Origin: Bacillota bacterium
GTDB lineage: Bacteria; Bacillota; Limnochordia; Darwinibacteriales; DTU012
Assembly (NCBI GenBank): GCA_012837335.1
Contig: DURM01000064.1
Span: 97,791 to 161,790 of the forward strand
Length of the DNA stretch: 64,000 nucleotides
Direction of reading: 5' to 3'
The number at the start of each line of letters is the position of its first letter. The first letter of the stretch is position 1. Below are positions 35,402 to 44,444 of this stretch, in pieces. A program made the position numbers and the translations under genes. The notes beneath the pieces were generated by a model, which saw nothing but the letters and a program-made list of their open reading frames with translations, did no database searches and was not told the DNA's origin.

Positions 35402-37462
35402 TTGGATGCATCTGAATTCAAAGACGTGTTTGCTGCAGAAGCACACGAATATTTACAAGCTTTAAACCAATATTTACTGCGCCTAGAGAATAATCCAGAT
35501 GATCGCACAGCTTTAAATGAAATGTTTCGGGCAGCCCACAGTTTAAAAGGGATGTCCGGTACTATGGGTTACCAAGAGCTTGCAGATTTTACCCATCAAA
35601 TTGAGAGTGTTTTAGATCTGCTCAGAATCGGAGAGTTAAGTGCCACTGAACCGGTGGTGAACGTACTTTTTTCGGCGATTGACGGTCTCCAGACATTATT
35701 AGAAAAGACTCTGCTCGAGGAAGAACTGCCGGATTTAAGGCACCTCGCTGCTGAACTGAGAAAGTTAATGCAGAAACGCGATAATCTAGAGATCAGCCTT
35801 AAGCACCAAGAGGACAGTCAGAAGCTTGCTGAATCAAGCATTGATATTACATTTGAAGATTTTGAACTTGAAGTTGTGCAGTCGGCTGCTAACGAAGGTT
35901 ATCTGCCGTATAAGATTGTCATAAGGCTGCGGCCGAAGACCCTGTTAAAGTCGGTGCGGGTCTATACTGTCTTTCAAGCTTTAGAGCAGGTCGGCACGAT
36001 TATCAAAAGTAATCCTCCTGCTCAAGACCTTGAGGATGAAAAGTTTGATTTGGAGTTTGCAGTTATTCTGCTGTCGCAAAAGGACCGCGAAACGATCGCC
36101 AATACGGTCGAAAGAATTTCGGAAATCGAGTATGTGTCGGTTACACCTATTGAGTTTGTCCCCTCTAAGCCTGCAGCGCAAGCAGTTTCACCTCAAGAAA
36201 ATCAACCCAGCAGCGAATTAGCTGCCGCAGTTGAAAAGACTTCTCCAGCACAACAGCATGCTAAGTCTGCACCTGTGATGTCCCGGGGGGCATTCGTTGA
36301 TCGCTATATTCGAGTAGAGACAGAACGTCTGGATGGACTGATTAACTTAATCGGCGAACTAGTGATCAGCAAAACCCAGGTGATGGAGATTCAAACCGAG
36401 ATGCTGACTGATAACACCAAAAATGCTCTAGTTCAGCTGGATCGGATCACAACCGAACTGCAATATGCAGCTATGAAGCTGCGGATGGTACCGATTAAGC
36501 AGGTGTTCGACCGCTTTCCCCGCTTAGTGAGAGACTTTGCCCAGACTTATGGAAAAGAAATTAACCTCGAGATTGTGGGTGAAGAAACAGAATTAGATCG
36601 CTCGCTGGTTAATCAAATCGGTGATCCTTTAGTTCACTTGGTTCGCAACAGTATTGACCACGGCATTGAAACCACTGAACAGCGGTTGGCTCTTGGCAAA
36701 TCTGCTGAGGCAACCTTGAGATTGAGCGCATTTCATGAAGGTGGTCATGTGATCATTCAGGTTTATGACGATGGTCAAGGACTGGAACTGGAACGTATTA
36801 AGGAAAGTGCGATCGAAAAAGGACTACTTCCGCCCAATTATTCCGGCGATTTAACCATGGAACAGGCTGTCGATTTGATCTTCAGGCCCGGATTCAGCAC
36901 AAACAAAGCTGTTACAGATGTCTCAGGGCGCGGTGTGGGAATGGATGTAGTAAAAAGCATCGTTGAAGGTTTGAGTGGACAGGTTGAAATTGAATCATCA
37001 CCCGGCGAAGGTATCTGTGTTACCATTAAGCTTCCTCTCACACTGGCAATCATTAAAGCACTGCTGGTAACCTGCGGCAGCCAAGTTTACGCACTTCCGA
37101 TCCAATCAGTGCGAGAAAACCTTCTGGTAATTAGCAGCCAGATCAAAACTGTTTCCCGCCAAAAAGTGATCGTGCTGCGCGATGAGATCCTACCGCTGCT
37201 CGATCTGAATGAAGCGCTTGGATTTGGCCAGGTAAACCATGGAGACACTCTTTCGGTCATCGTGGTAGAGTCCCAAGGTGAGAAAGCCGGTTTTATTGTA
37301 GATGATATAATCGGACAGCAGGAAATCGTAATCAAGTCATTACCAAATATACTTGGAGATATTCGCGGTATTAGTGGTGCTACGGTACTGGGTAATGGCG
37401 ATGTTGCACTGATTCTAGACCACAATTCACTAATTAAGGGAAGGAGTGAATCCATTGGCTAA
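35402..37462 (+). CDS. cheA: Chemotaxis histidine kinase CheA
   Basis: Central chemotaxis kinase of 686 residues. Domains: P1 phosphotransfer with H46 in AAHSLKGMSGTMG, P2 CheY-binding region (about 155-260), P3 dimerisation (about 300-365), and P4 ATPase with HLVRNSIDHGIE, YDDGQGLELE and VSGRGVGMDVVK. P5 is the CheW-like domain (about 545-680). TTG start at 35402 follows AAGGGGGG. The last 8 bases overlap the preferred cheY start. Confidence 0.95.
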   Translation: MDASEFKDVFAAEAHEYLQALNQYLLRLENNPDDRTALNEMFRAAHSLKGMSGTMGYQELADFTHQIESVLDLLRIGELSATEPVVNVLFSAIDGLQTLLEKTLLEEELPDLRHLAAELRKLMQKRDNLEISLKHQEDSQKLAESSIDITFEDFELEVVQSAANEGYLPYKIVIRLRPKTLLKSVRVYTVFQALEQVGTIIKSNPPAQDLEDEKFDLEFAVILLSQKDRETIANTVERISEIEYVSVTPIEFVPSKPAAQAVSPQENQPSSELAAAVEKTSPAQQHAKSAPVMSRGAFVDRYIRVETERLDGLINLIGELVISKTQVMEIQTEMLTDNTKNALVQLDRITTELQYAAMKLRMVPIKQVFDRFPRLVRDFAQTYGKEINLEIVGEETELDRSLVNQIGDPLVHLVRNSIDHGIETTEQRLALGKSAEATLRLSAFHEGGHVIIQVYDDGQGLELERIKESAIEKGLLPPNYSGDLTMEQAVDLIFRPGFSTNKAVTDVSGRGVGMDVVKSIVEGLSGQVEIESSPGEGICVTIKLPLTLAIIKALLVTCGSQVYALPIQSVRENLLVISSQIKTVSRQKVIVLRDEILPLLDLNEALGFGQVNHGDTLSVIVVESQGEKAGFIVDDIIGQQEIVIKSLPNILGDIRGISGATVLGNGDVALILDHNSLIKGRSESIG

Positions 37463-37817
37463 GACAGTATTAATAACTGATGACACTGCATTTATGCGGA
37501 TGACCCTCAGAAATGTGATCCAGAAAAACGGGTTCCAAGTAATTGGTGAAGCCGCCGATGGAGAAGAGGCAGTAAGCAAATACAAAGAACTCAGGCCGGA
37601 TTTAGTTACCATGGATATCACCATGCCAAAAATGGATGGCATTACTGCAATTAAGGAAATAGTGAAGTTTGATTCCGATGCGAGAATCATTGTCTGCAGT
37701 GCAATGGGTCAAAAACCAATGGTAATAGAAGCTCTAAATGCTGGTGCCAGGGATTTCTTAGTGAAGCCGTTTGACGCTCAGCGCGTTATTGAGGCTCTCC
37801 ATAAGGCTTCCAGCTAG
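37455..37817 (+). CDS. cheY: Chemotaxis response regulator CheY
   Basis: Single receiver domain of 120 residues that carries the signal from CheA to the flagellar switch. Acid pocket DD in LITDDTAFMRM, phospho-acceptor Asp in VTMDITMPKMDG, and the conserved Lys in FLVKPFDAQRV are all present. I chose TTG at 37455, 8 bases after AAGGAG inside the end of cheA; the GTG at 37446 overlaps that site. Confidence 0.94.
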   Translation: MAKTVLITDDTAFMRMTLRNVIQKNGFQVIGEAADGEEAVSKYKELRPDLVTMDITMPKMDGITAIKEIVKFDSDARIIVCSAMGQKPMVIEALNAGARDFLVKPFDAQRVIEALHKASS

Positions 37818-37828
37818 GGGGTCTGCAG

Positions 37829-38434
37829 GTGGATATAAAACTAGATTTTTTGCAGGAACTCGGTAACATAGGTGCCAGTCATGCAACAACCGCGCTGTCT
37901 CAGCTGCTGCAGGATGCAGAGTTAAAACTTACCGTTCCCAAAGCTCGCATGCTTTCCTTCAGCGAAGCAGCAAGCTTTATAGGCAGCCGTGAAGAAATAG
38001 TGGTATGTATTTACATGCGCATGATTGAATCCATCAAAGGCGATATGGCATTTATTCTGCCACTTGACTGCGCTGTAAGTTTAGCCAATCATTTAACCGG
38101 TAAACAGGGTGAGCATTTGAGTGAAATCGGTGAATCGGCAATCCTTGAAGTCGGTAATATCATGCTTAGTTCCTATGTAACTGCATTGAGCCTACTGTCA
38201 GATACAAAAATCAAACCAACGGTCCCGGGAATTGTAATCGATATGAATGGAGCAATTTGGGAGAGCATTCTTGCCAGCGCAGGAATTGTTGAAAACGTAA
38301 CCATACTAGACACAACATTTAACACTGAAGCTCTAGAGCTTTCTGGACATCTCATCTTTATTCCCGACAATGAAGTATTTGAATCTCTCTACAAAAGAGT
38401 ATCCAGTGGTTGGAATCTGGAGGACATTAAATGA
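37829..38434 (+). CDS. cheC: CheY-P phosphatase CheC
   Basis: Dephosphorylates CheY-P and binds CheD in Bacillus-type adaptation. The 201 residues contain two phosphatase helices: FLQELGNIGASHATTALSQLL near residue 6 and AILEVGNIMLSSYVTALSLL near 105. GTG start at 37829. It overlaps cheD by 4 bases, matching their direct interaction. Confidence 0.92.
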   Translation: MDIKLDFLQELGNIGASHATTALSQLLQDAELKLTVPKARMLSFSEAASFIGSREEIVVCIYMRMIESIKGDMAFILPLDCAVSLANHLTGKQGEHLSEIGESAILEVGNIMLSSYVTALSLLSDTKIKPTVPGIVIDMNGAIWESILASAGIVENVTILDTTFNTEALELSGHLIFIPDNEVFESLYKRVSSGWNLEDIK

Positions 38435-38913
38435 ATGAAGTTTTTGTCAACATGGGTGAGATCCGCGTCATGCGTGACAGCGGCATCTTAACCACCGTTG
38501 GTTTAGGTTCATGCGTAGGCGTAAGTTTTTATGACTCTGCAGCCAAGGTTGGAGCATTAGCTCATATTTTTTTAGCGGAAAGCCGCAGTAACTCAGACAG
38601 CAGTTCTATGCCGGGAAAATATGCCGATACAGCGATTCCGGCTCTGATTGATTTAACACTCAATGCCGGTGCCAGCAGGGAACGGCTGGTTGCAAAAATT
38701 GCAGGCGGAGCCCATCTATTCAGCAATATTACTCCCGAACACCTCAGTGTTGGTTATAAAAATGTTAAGGCAGTCATAAAGCAGTTGGAGTTATTTAATA
38801 TCCCTATTCTTGGTAAAGATATCGCGGGAAATCGTGGTCGCAAAATGAAGCTTTTTGTAGATTCAGGAGTCGTTATGGTCACCACAATCGGTGGGGAACC
38901 TAAAGAGATTTAA
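38431..38913 (+). CDS. cheD: Chemoreceptor glutamine deamidase CheD
   Basis: Deamidates chemoreceptor glutamines and, with CheC, adjusts receptor activity. The catalytic cysteine is in GLGSCVGVSFYD, the histidine in ALAHIFLA, and the family segment KIAGGAHLF follows. The 160 residues match the family. Overlap with cheC indicates coupled translation. Confidence 0.93.
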   Translation: MNEVFVNMGEIRVMRDSGILTTVGLGSCVGVSFYDSAAKVGALAHIFLAESRSNSDSSSMPGKYADTAIPALIDLTLNAGASRERLVAKIAGGAHLFSNITPEHLSVGYKNVKAVIKQLELFNIPILGKDIAGNRGRKMKLFVDSGVVMVTTIGGEPKEI

Positions 38914-38924
38914 GGAGGAGCACA

Positions 38925-39989
38925 GTGGCAATAAAAGTTCTCGTTGTCGACGATAGTGCTTTTATGCGGAAATTAATTTCTGAGATCCTTAATGAACAGC
39001 CGGACATAGAGGTTGTCGGTACTGCTCGCAATGGGTTAGATGCGCTGAATAAATTAGATCGCTGGGAAGTAGATGTCCTGACGCTGGATCTAGAGATGCC
39101 TGTACTGGACGGGCTTTCAACGATTAAACGAATTATGGCTTCTAAACCAATGCCGATTTTGGTGCTGGCTAGTACTACAGAACGCAGCTCGGAAAGTACG
39201 ATTAAAGCCCTGTCGTACGGTGCAATAGATTTTATCGCAAAACCTTCCGGGAATATCTCCCTTGACCTGCGCAAAGTGGAGGAGGAGCTGGTTTCTAAGG
39301 TGCGCTCATTAGCCGGAGTTGTAGTCCACAAACCACCGGCGCGGGATATTCGGATCGAACCCACCCCCAAGCCTCCTGCGAAACCTGTTATGGGAGTAAA
39401 GACAGGTGCAGCCGAAAATATCGTTGTTATCGGTTCATCAACTGGCGGTCCTAAAGCTTTGGAAGAACTGTTTTTACAGCTACCTGCTGATTTGGACGCA
39501 GGTGTGCTGGTGGTTCAGCATATGCCGAAGAATTTTACAAAAAGTTTGGCCGCCCGCCTTGATAACCTGTCCCAATTAGAGGTACGCGAAGCACAAGAAG
39601 GAGATACCATAAAAAATGGTCTGGCTTTGGTTGCTCCTGGAGATTTTCATATGGAAATAGACCAGGATAAAAAGGTGCGGCTCAACCAAGATCCGCCAGT
39701 TAAGTATCTGCGTCCAGCAATCGATGTCACCATGCTCAGCCTGGTAAATGTGTTTTATGATCGAATTGTTGGGGTTGTGCTTACGGGTATGGGTAACGAT
39801 GGTGCTGAAGGCATGGCAGCTATTAAGGAGAGAGGTGGATTTACGATTGTCCAGGATAAAGACACCTCTACGATTTTCAGTATGCCTAAGGCGGTATACG
39901 AAATGGGCAATGCTGATTATGTTCTGCCCATCGAGCAAATTGCCGATTCGATCACCAAATTAGTGAATCGGATCAGTGGAGGAAGTTAG
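38925..39989 (+). CDS. cheB: Protein-glutamate methylesterase CheB
   Basis: Removes methyl groups from chemoreceptors when phosphorylated. A receiver domain (VLVVDDSAFMRKLI, LTLDLEMPVLDG) occupies residues 1-120. A proline-rich linker leads to the methylesterase, with catalytic Ser in VIGSSTGGPKALEE near 170, His in VVQHMPKNFT, and Asp in LTGMGNDGAEGM. GTG start at 38925 after AAGGAGGAG. It is 2 bases from cheR. Confidence 0.95.
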   Translation: MAIKVLVVDDSAFMRKLISEILNEQPDIEVVGTARNGLDALNKLDRWEVDVLTLDLEMPVLDGLSTIKRIMASKPMPILVLASTTERSSESTIKALSYGAIDFIAKPSGNISLDLRKVEEELVSKVRSLAGVVVHKPPARDIRIEPTPKPPAKPVMGVKTGAAENIVVIGSSTGGPKALEELFLQLPADLDAGVLVVQHMPKNFTKSLAARLDNLSQLEVREAQEGDTIKNGLALVAPGDFHMEIDQDKKVRLNQDPPVKYLRPAIDVTMLSLVNVFYDRIVGVVLTGMGNDGAEGMAAIKERGGFTIVQDKDTSTIFSMPKAVYEMGNADYVLPIEQIADSITKLVNRISGGS

Positions 39990-39991
39990 AA

Positions 39992-40750
39992 ATGGATTAT
40001 GGCAGATTTAAACAGCAGGTTCATGATCTGATCCATCTCGATCTGAACAGCTATAAAGAACAGCAGATGCACCGCAGGATCCTCCAGTGGATCAGCCGCT
40101 ATGATTTAAAAGATTTTGCCGGATTACTCAATATGCTTAAAACCAATCCAGAGCACCGCCGCAGTTTTTTGGACTATTTAACAATCAATACTTCGCATTT
40201 CTTCCGTGATCGGATTGTTTTTTCTTACATTGAAACGGATGTCCTGCCCGCGATTGCTGGGCCTAATGCCCGAATCTGGAGTGCCGGGTGCTCAATTGGA
40301 GCGGAAGCGTATTCCATCGTAATGCTGCTTTTAGAGCATAAGCTTCAATTTCGAGAAATCATCGGAACTGATATTGACCTAGACAGCTTAGAGAAAGCTG
40401 AAGAAGCTATATATCATGCCAATCAAGTCAATCAGGTTCCAGACCCGTTTTTGGAGAAGTATTTCATCCCTACTGATGATAGGTACGCAGTTATTGAAGA
40501 CGTCAAAAAACATGTTGCGTTTTCTAGACATAATTTACTTACTGATCCCTTTCCCCAAAATTTTGATTTAATTTTGTGCCGCAATGTATTCATCTATTTT
40601 ACAGCAGAAATCCAAAAAGAGCTGATTGAGCACTTTGTTAGTTCGCTTAATCCACGAGGGTTTTTCATTGTGGGTTCAGCCGAACATATCATTAATCCAT
40701 CGCAATACGGCTTAGAGCGGGTGAGCTACTGTGTTTACCGGAAACAATAA
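39992..40750 (+). CDS. cheR: Chemoreceptor methyltransferase CheR
   Basis: Methylates receptor glutamates using S-adenosylmethionine. The N-terminal helical domain (about 1-70) is followed by the SAM fold with TINTSHFFRD, IWSAGCSIGAEAYSI, EIIGTDIDLDSLEKA and FDLILCRNVFIYFT. The 252 residues are typical. ATG at 39992 with GGAGGA upstream. It follows cheB almost without gap. Confidence 0.94.
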   Translation: MDYGRFKQQVHDLIHLDLNSYKEQQMHRRILQWISRYDLKDFAGLLNMLKTNPEHRRSFLDYLTINTSHFFRDRIVFSYIETDVLPAIAGPNARIWSAGCSIGAEAYSIVMLLLEHKLQFREIIGTDIDLDSLEKAEEAIYHANQVNQVPDPFLEKYFIPTDDRYAVIEDVKKHVAFSRHNLLTDPFPQNFDLILCRNVFIYFTAEIQKELIEHFVSSLNPRGFFIVGSAEHIINPSQYGLERVSYCVYRKQ

Positions 40751-40773
40751 TCATGTTTAGAGGAGTCGTATAA

Positions 40774-42732
40774 ATGGCAAAAGAAGTCATCTTTCAGGCA
40801 GAAACAGTCGAGAAAGCGATAGAAATTGGTTTGAAACAGCTGAGATTGGAGCGTTCTCAGGTCGATATTGAAGTCATCAGTGAGCCAAGGAAGAGTATTT
40901 TCGGTTTTCCGACCCGCTCAGCTGCTGTCAAGTTAATAGTTAAAGATGATGATCAGCATAAAAGCGAGATCAACAATGATGGGACCGTTTGGGTGGAGCA
41001 TGGTGAGCTCAAATATTCACCGCCGGACGATGGCGGCAGGTATCCGATTATTATATTCGACAGCAGCATATCAGTCACCTATAATGGTGTTGAGCTTCAT
41101 CAGAGACTGGAGCTGAATCAAGGACTCAAACCGCTCAAACTGACATTACCGCCAGAAGAGACACCGGTAAAGGAAGTGGCGGTTTTTATATCGCCTGATA
41201 AACTGAAAGCTTACCTGCACATTACTCGCAGCGACGGATTCAGGTATTATCTTGAGGATCAGCCTCCATCCCGATTATTAGAGCTGAAACTGAGGAAAGA
41301 ACCAATCCCGGCGCCTCCGGTCACGACGGAAGAAATGGTTGCTGCATTAAGGAATGCTGGAGTTGTATACGGTTTAAAGACTGAGAAATTAAGCCGAACT
41401 GTGTACTCTGAGCAGGAAGAGATTCTGGCAGCCATCGGCAAAGTGCCTGTACCGCCGCAGGATGGATATATTAAATACGAGTTTAAAGATGAGGAGTCTG
41501 AACCTGATTTAGATCTGGATGCAGACCGCATTGATTACTACGAGCTGAAGCCAGTGCCGTCAGTTAATTCTCAAGATGTTCTCGCCCATCGAGTTTTAGG
41601 AGTACCCGGTGAAGAAGGTATCAATGTACTGGGAGAACCGATTCCGGTTGCTGAGCCAAAGAATCCTCAGCTCTTAGTGGGTGAGGGCGTACGTTTAAGT
41701 GACGATCAGCTGACTGCATTAGCTGAACGCGCAGGTCTGCCTGTAGTTCACAATGGGATTTTGAAAGTATTAAAGGTATTTGAACTTAATTCTGATGCTA
41801 ACCTGGAAACCGGTAATATACGTTTTAATGGTGAAATAGTGGTTCGGGGCAGTGTAACCGATCAGGTTAGAATTGAAGCTGTTAGCGGCGGAGTGCAGGT
41901 CTTCGGTATGGTTGATCAAGCCTATATTGAAGCAGAGGGCAATGTGGTTATCAGGAAGAATGCTATCGCGGCAGAGATTAAAGCCGGAGGAGTAAGCGCT
42001 GTTTTCACTCGCGCGGCTTCCTATCTGCATAAATTGAGCGTACAATTCGGCCAGCTTATTCAAGCCTATTTTATAGTCGGCTCGCGCATGGTTTCCATTG
42101 ATGCGGGCACCATTATTAAGAACTTAATTGAAATCAAGTTTAATGCTATCCCGAAAATGATCAGAGAATTTGATGCAGACTTCGGAACTGAACTAGATCT
42201 GTTTTCACCGGATTTTCGTACTCTATTGCTGGAGCTAAAACACTATTTTCTTGATCGAGGTCCCTTAAGGATTGGCGATATTACCTTTGTACAGCAGTTA
42301 ATCGATAGGATCAATTTCTGGCAGTCTGAGTTCCAGAAGAGTTCAGATGAAACCGCCGATGTGCAGGTAGGATATCTGCAGAACACCACGATTGAGGCTT
42401 CAGGTATTGTTCGTGTGCAGGGCAAAGGCGTGTATTATTCAAACATCATCGCAGGCAGAGGGTACTATCAGCCTCAAGGGGTCTTTCGCAACAGCCATGT
42501 AACTGTCAGAACCGGAAATATTGAAGTCAAGGAAATGGGCAGTAGAAGCGGAAGCGCAGCCAGCGCGTCGATCACCACCGAAGGAAAGATCTTAATCGGT
42601 GCTGTCCATCCTAATGTTACGGTCGCCTACCGCAATCAAAAATACCAATTTCTGCAGCCTGCCACTAATGTGAAGGTATTGTGGCATGAAGATGGAATTG
42701 TAGTATACAGCGGAAAACAGAAATTAACTTAG
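40774..42732 (+). CDS. fapA: FapA (DUF342) family polymer-binding protein with Jag-N domain
   Basis: A 652-residue protein. The N-terminal Jag-N-like domain (residues 2-52: VIFQAETVEKAIEIGLKQL, SEPRKSIFGF) is followed by a middle region and a long right-handed beta-helix DUF342/FapA part (about 215-650) with repeated hydrophobic-glycine strands such as NIRFNGEIVVRGSV and GNVVIRKNAIAAEIKAGG. FapA homologues affect flagellar assembly or cell-surface polymers in other bacteria. ATG at 40774. Placement after cheR suggests a motility role here. Confidence 0.82.
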   Translation: MAKEVIFQAETVEKAIEIGLKQLRLERSQVDIEVISEPRKSIFGFPTRSAAVKLIVKDDDQHKSEINNDGTVWVEHGELKYSPPDDGGRYPIIIFDSSISVTYNGVELHQRLELNQGLKPLKLTLPPEETPVKEVAVFISPDKLKAYLHITRSDGFRYYLEDQPPSRLLELKLRKEPIPAPPVTTEEMVAALRNAGVVYGLKTEKLSRTVYSEQEEILAAIGKVPVPPQDGYIKYEFKDEESEPDLDLDADRIDYYELKPVPSVNSQDVLAHRVLGVPGEEGINVLGEPIPVAEPKNPQLLVGEGVRLSDDQLTALAERAGLPVVHNGILKVLKVFELNSDANLETGNIRFNGEIVVRGSVTDQVRIEAVSGGVQVFGMVDQAYIEAEGNVVIRKNAIAAEIKAGGVSAVFTRAASYLHKLSVQFGQLIQAYFIVGSRMVSIDAGTIIKNLIEIKFNAIPKMIREFDADFGTELDLFSPDFRTLLLELKHYFLDRGPLRIGDITFVQQLIDRINFWQSEFQKSSDETADVQVGYLQNTTIEASGIVRVQGKGVYYSNIIAGRGYYQPQGVFRNSHVTVRTGNIEVKEMGSRSGSAASASITTEGKILIGAVHPNVTVAYRNQKYQFLQPATNVKVLWHEDGIVVYSGKQKLT

Positions 42733-42748
42733 CTGACGGAGGAACCCC

Positions 42749-43255
42749 ATGACAGTTAATCGGACAAATAAAGTAGTATATCTGGGACTGATGGTGGGCA
42801 TCGCCATGGGCCTGCACATATTTGAATCCTTAATCCCAATTCCCACACCTGTACCGGGAGCAAAGCTTGGGCTCGCCAATATTGCAGCGCTGTATGTTAT
42901 TATCCGTTTTGGTTATAAAGAAGCAGTGGCAGTTACAATTGTACGCACCTTTTTGGGCTCCATGTTTGGAGCCGGTCTTTTTACACCTACTTTTTTTCTC
43001 AGCTTTTTCGGCGGTTTAACCAGCACGCTGGTAATGGGCATCTGTTATCAGCTGTGGTCTAAACATTTCAGTGTTATCGGTTTAAGTACTTTGGGAGCTT
43101 TTACACATAACACGACTCAGCTTGCTGTCGCCTGTTTTATGTATGAGCAGATCGGCTTCTTCTATCTGCTTCCGTATCTATTGTTTTTTGCAATTCCCAC
43201 CGGTTTTTTTGTAGGAATCGTTACCCAACAGCTGGTGAAAAAAATACGGATATAG
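42749..43255 (+). CDS. Gx transporter family protein (annotated elsewhere as heptaprenyl diphosphate synthase component I)
   Basis: An integral membrane protein of 168 residues with about five hydrophobic helices, among them VYLGLMVGIAMGLHIFESL, LGLANIAALYVIIRFGY and FFLSFFGGLTSTLVMGIC. The PGAKLGLANI motif marks the family. It resembles substrate-binding subunits of energy-coupling transporters; the prenyl synthase label is historical, and its role is uncertain. Start ATG 42749 after GGAGGAA. It converges on the DUF4363 gene with only one base between stop codons and no visible terminator. Confidence 0.8.
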   Translation: MTVNRTNKVVYLGLMVGIAMGLHIFESLIPIPTPVPGAKLGLANIAALYVIIRFGYKEAVAVTIVRTFLGSMFGAGLFTPTFFLSFFGGLTSTLVMGICYQLWSKHFSVIGLSTLGAFTHNTTQLAVACFMYEQIGFFYLLPYLLFFAIPTGFFVGIVTQQLVKKIRI

Positions 43256-43256
43256 C

Positions 43257-43637
43257 TTAGAGTACATTTTGGAGGTTAAACAATTCATTGCGGTAGATGT
43301 GGCTGAAATGCATATCCAGCTGGGCCAGCTCCGCCAAGCCAGATGATAAGTCCTGGGAATCAATAAAGCTCACCAATCTTGCCAGAGCAACCTCCACGTT
43401 TTCAATATCTTCGTGGACGATATACCAATCCCAGTAATCCTGGACCCCATCCCATTTTTGCCGCAGCTGTCCAACCAAGTTTTGGGCTTGATGCCAGTCT
43501 TGATCCAGCATCACCTGGCGGAGCTGTTTAAGCTCTTCGCGATAGTTATTAATAAACTCCAGCGTCTGGTTAGTTACATAGCCAGCAGCGATCAAAAAAA
43601 CGATGATTAAAACCGTTGATCCAATCAACAGGCGCAT
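43257..43637 (-). CDS. DUF4363 family membrane-anchored protein
   Basis: A 126-residue protein with one N-terminal membrane helix (LLIGSTVLIIVFLIAAGYV) and a helical extracytoplasmic part rich in W, Q and L (QAQNLVGQLRQKWDGVQDYW). Function is unknown. DUF4363 proteins are regularly encoded right after DUF421 proteins in spore-formers, as here with a 1-base gap. The ATG at 43637 follows the GGAG within the end of the DUF421 gene. Confidence 0.82.
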   Translation of the reverse strand: MRLLIGSTVLIIVFLIAAGYVTNQTLEFINNYREELKQLRQVMLDQDWHQAQNLVGQLRQKWDGVQDYWDWYIVHEDIENVEVALARLVSFIDSQDLSSGLAELAQLDMHFSHIYRNELFNLQNVL

Positions 43638-43638
43638 T

Positions 43639-44316
43639 TTAACGCTCCTCTCTGGTTTGATAGAACAGCTTTCCCTCAGTATCCAGACTCGCCAAAAAGA
43701 CTTTGCTCACATCAGTAATTTCAAATTTTGCGAGTTCACCGACGAGCCACTCCGCGGTAAGATTTATTTCTGCAAGGTTATCGTACTGAATTCTACCGTC
43801 GATAATCAGGGGGACAGGTAGGCCTTCGTATTTAGTATCAATTTGCAGATCTTCTGGAGTTAAAGCCCGCTTTTGAGACTTTGGCACGATGCTGAGATTG
43901 CCGCTTGTTTCTAAAATTGCAAACTCAACATCGGCAATGTTAGGATAACCCTGGATCCGGAGCTGTTCCAAGAGCTCATTGACATTGTATCTGGCCTTAG
44001 ACAGCTCATCGATCCGCATCTTGCCGTTTTGAATAACGATACTAGGACTGCCGTCCATAAAAGCTCGAAACCACAGGCTTTTCATGTTAAAATAAGAGAT
44101 GGCCACCTGAATAAAAAGCAGTGTAAAAATAGGAACCAGCCCGTTAATGAGGGGAATTCTTTTATCTTGCATGGGAATAGCAGCTAATTCTGCAATCGTA
44201 ATGGCTACTACCAGCTCATAGGGTTCAAGCTGACCAATTTGTCTTTTCCCCATGATCCGCATGATAAATACTACCACGGCATAGATTATAAAAGTGCGTG
44301 TGAATACTATTAACAC
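43639..44316 (-). CDS. DUF421 (YetF-type) membrane protein
   Basis: A 225-residue protein with three N-terminal helices (about 1-85) and two small C-terminal domains. Signatures are MRIMGKRQIGQLEPYELVVAITIAE, FRAFMDGSPSIVIQNGKM and VNELLEQLRIQGYPNIADVEFAILETSGNLS. Relatives such as YetF and the 2Duf proteins of the spoVA2mob element sit in the spore inner membrane of Bacilli and affect heat resistance and germination. GTG start at 44316, 7 bases after AAGGAGG. A sigma-G-like promoter precedes it. Confidence 0.88.
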   Translation of the reverse strand: MLIVFTRTFIIYAVVVFIMRIMGKRQIGQLEPYELVVAITIAELAAIPMQDKRIPLINGLVPIFTLLFIQVAISYFNMKSLWFRAFMDGSPSIVIQNGKMRIDELSKARYNVNELLEQLRIQGYPNIADVEFAILETSGNLSIVPKSQKRALTPEDLQIDTKYEGLPVPLIIDGRIQYDNLAEINLTAEWLVGELAKFEITDVSKVFLASLDTEGKLFYQTREER

Positions 44317-44358
44317 CGATCAACCTCCTTAAGCAATCCTATTATTGTTAGTATCTCC

Positions 44359-44387
44359 AATTATGGTCAAATTGTGTCCAAATATGC
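44359..44387 (-). promoter_or_regulatory. Sigma-G-like promoter of the DUF421-DUF4363 pair
   Basis: On the - strand GCATA (44383-44387) and CATAATT (44359-44365) are separated by 17 bases. They match the sigma-G forms GMATR and CATNHTA at all but the last base. A vegetative reading (TTGACC with AATAAT, 18 bases apart) overlaps it, so the assignment is uncertain. Confidence 0.4.
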
Positions 44388-44444
44388 CAGCAGGAAAAAT
44401 GTGAGAAGCCAAGAATTAATCACCGGAAGGAGGACAGCAAAAGT

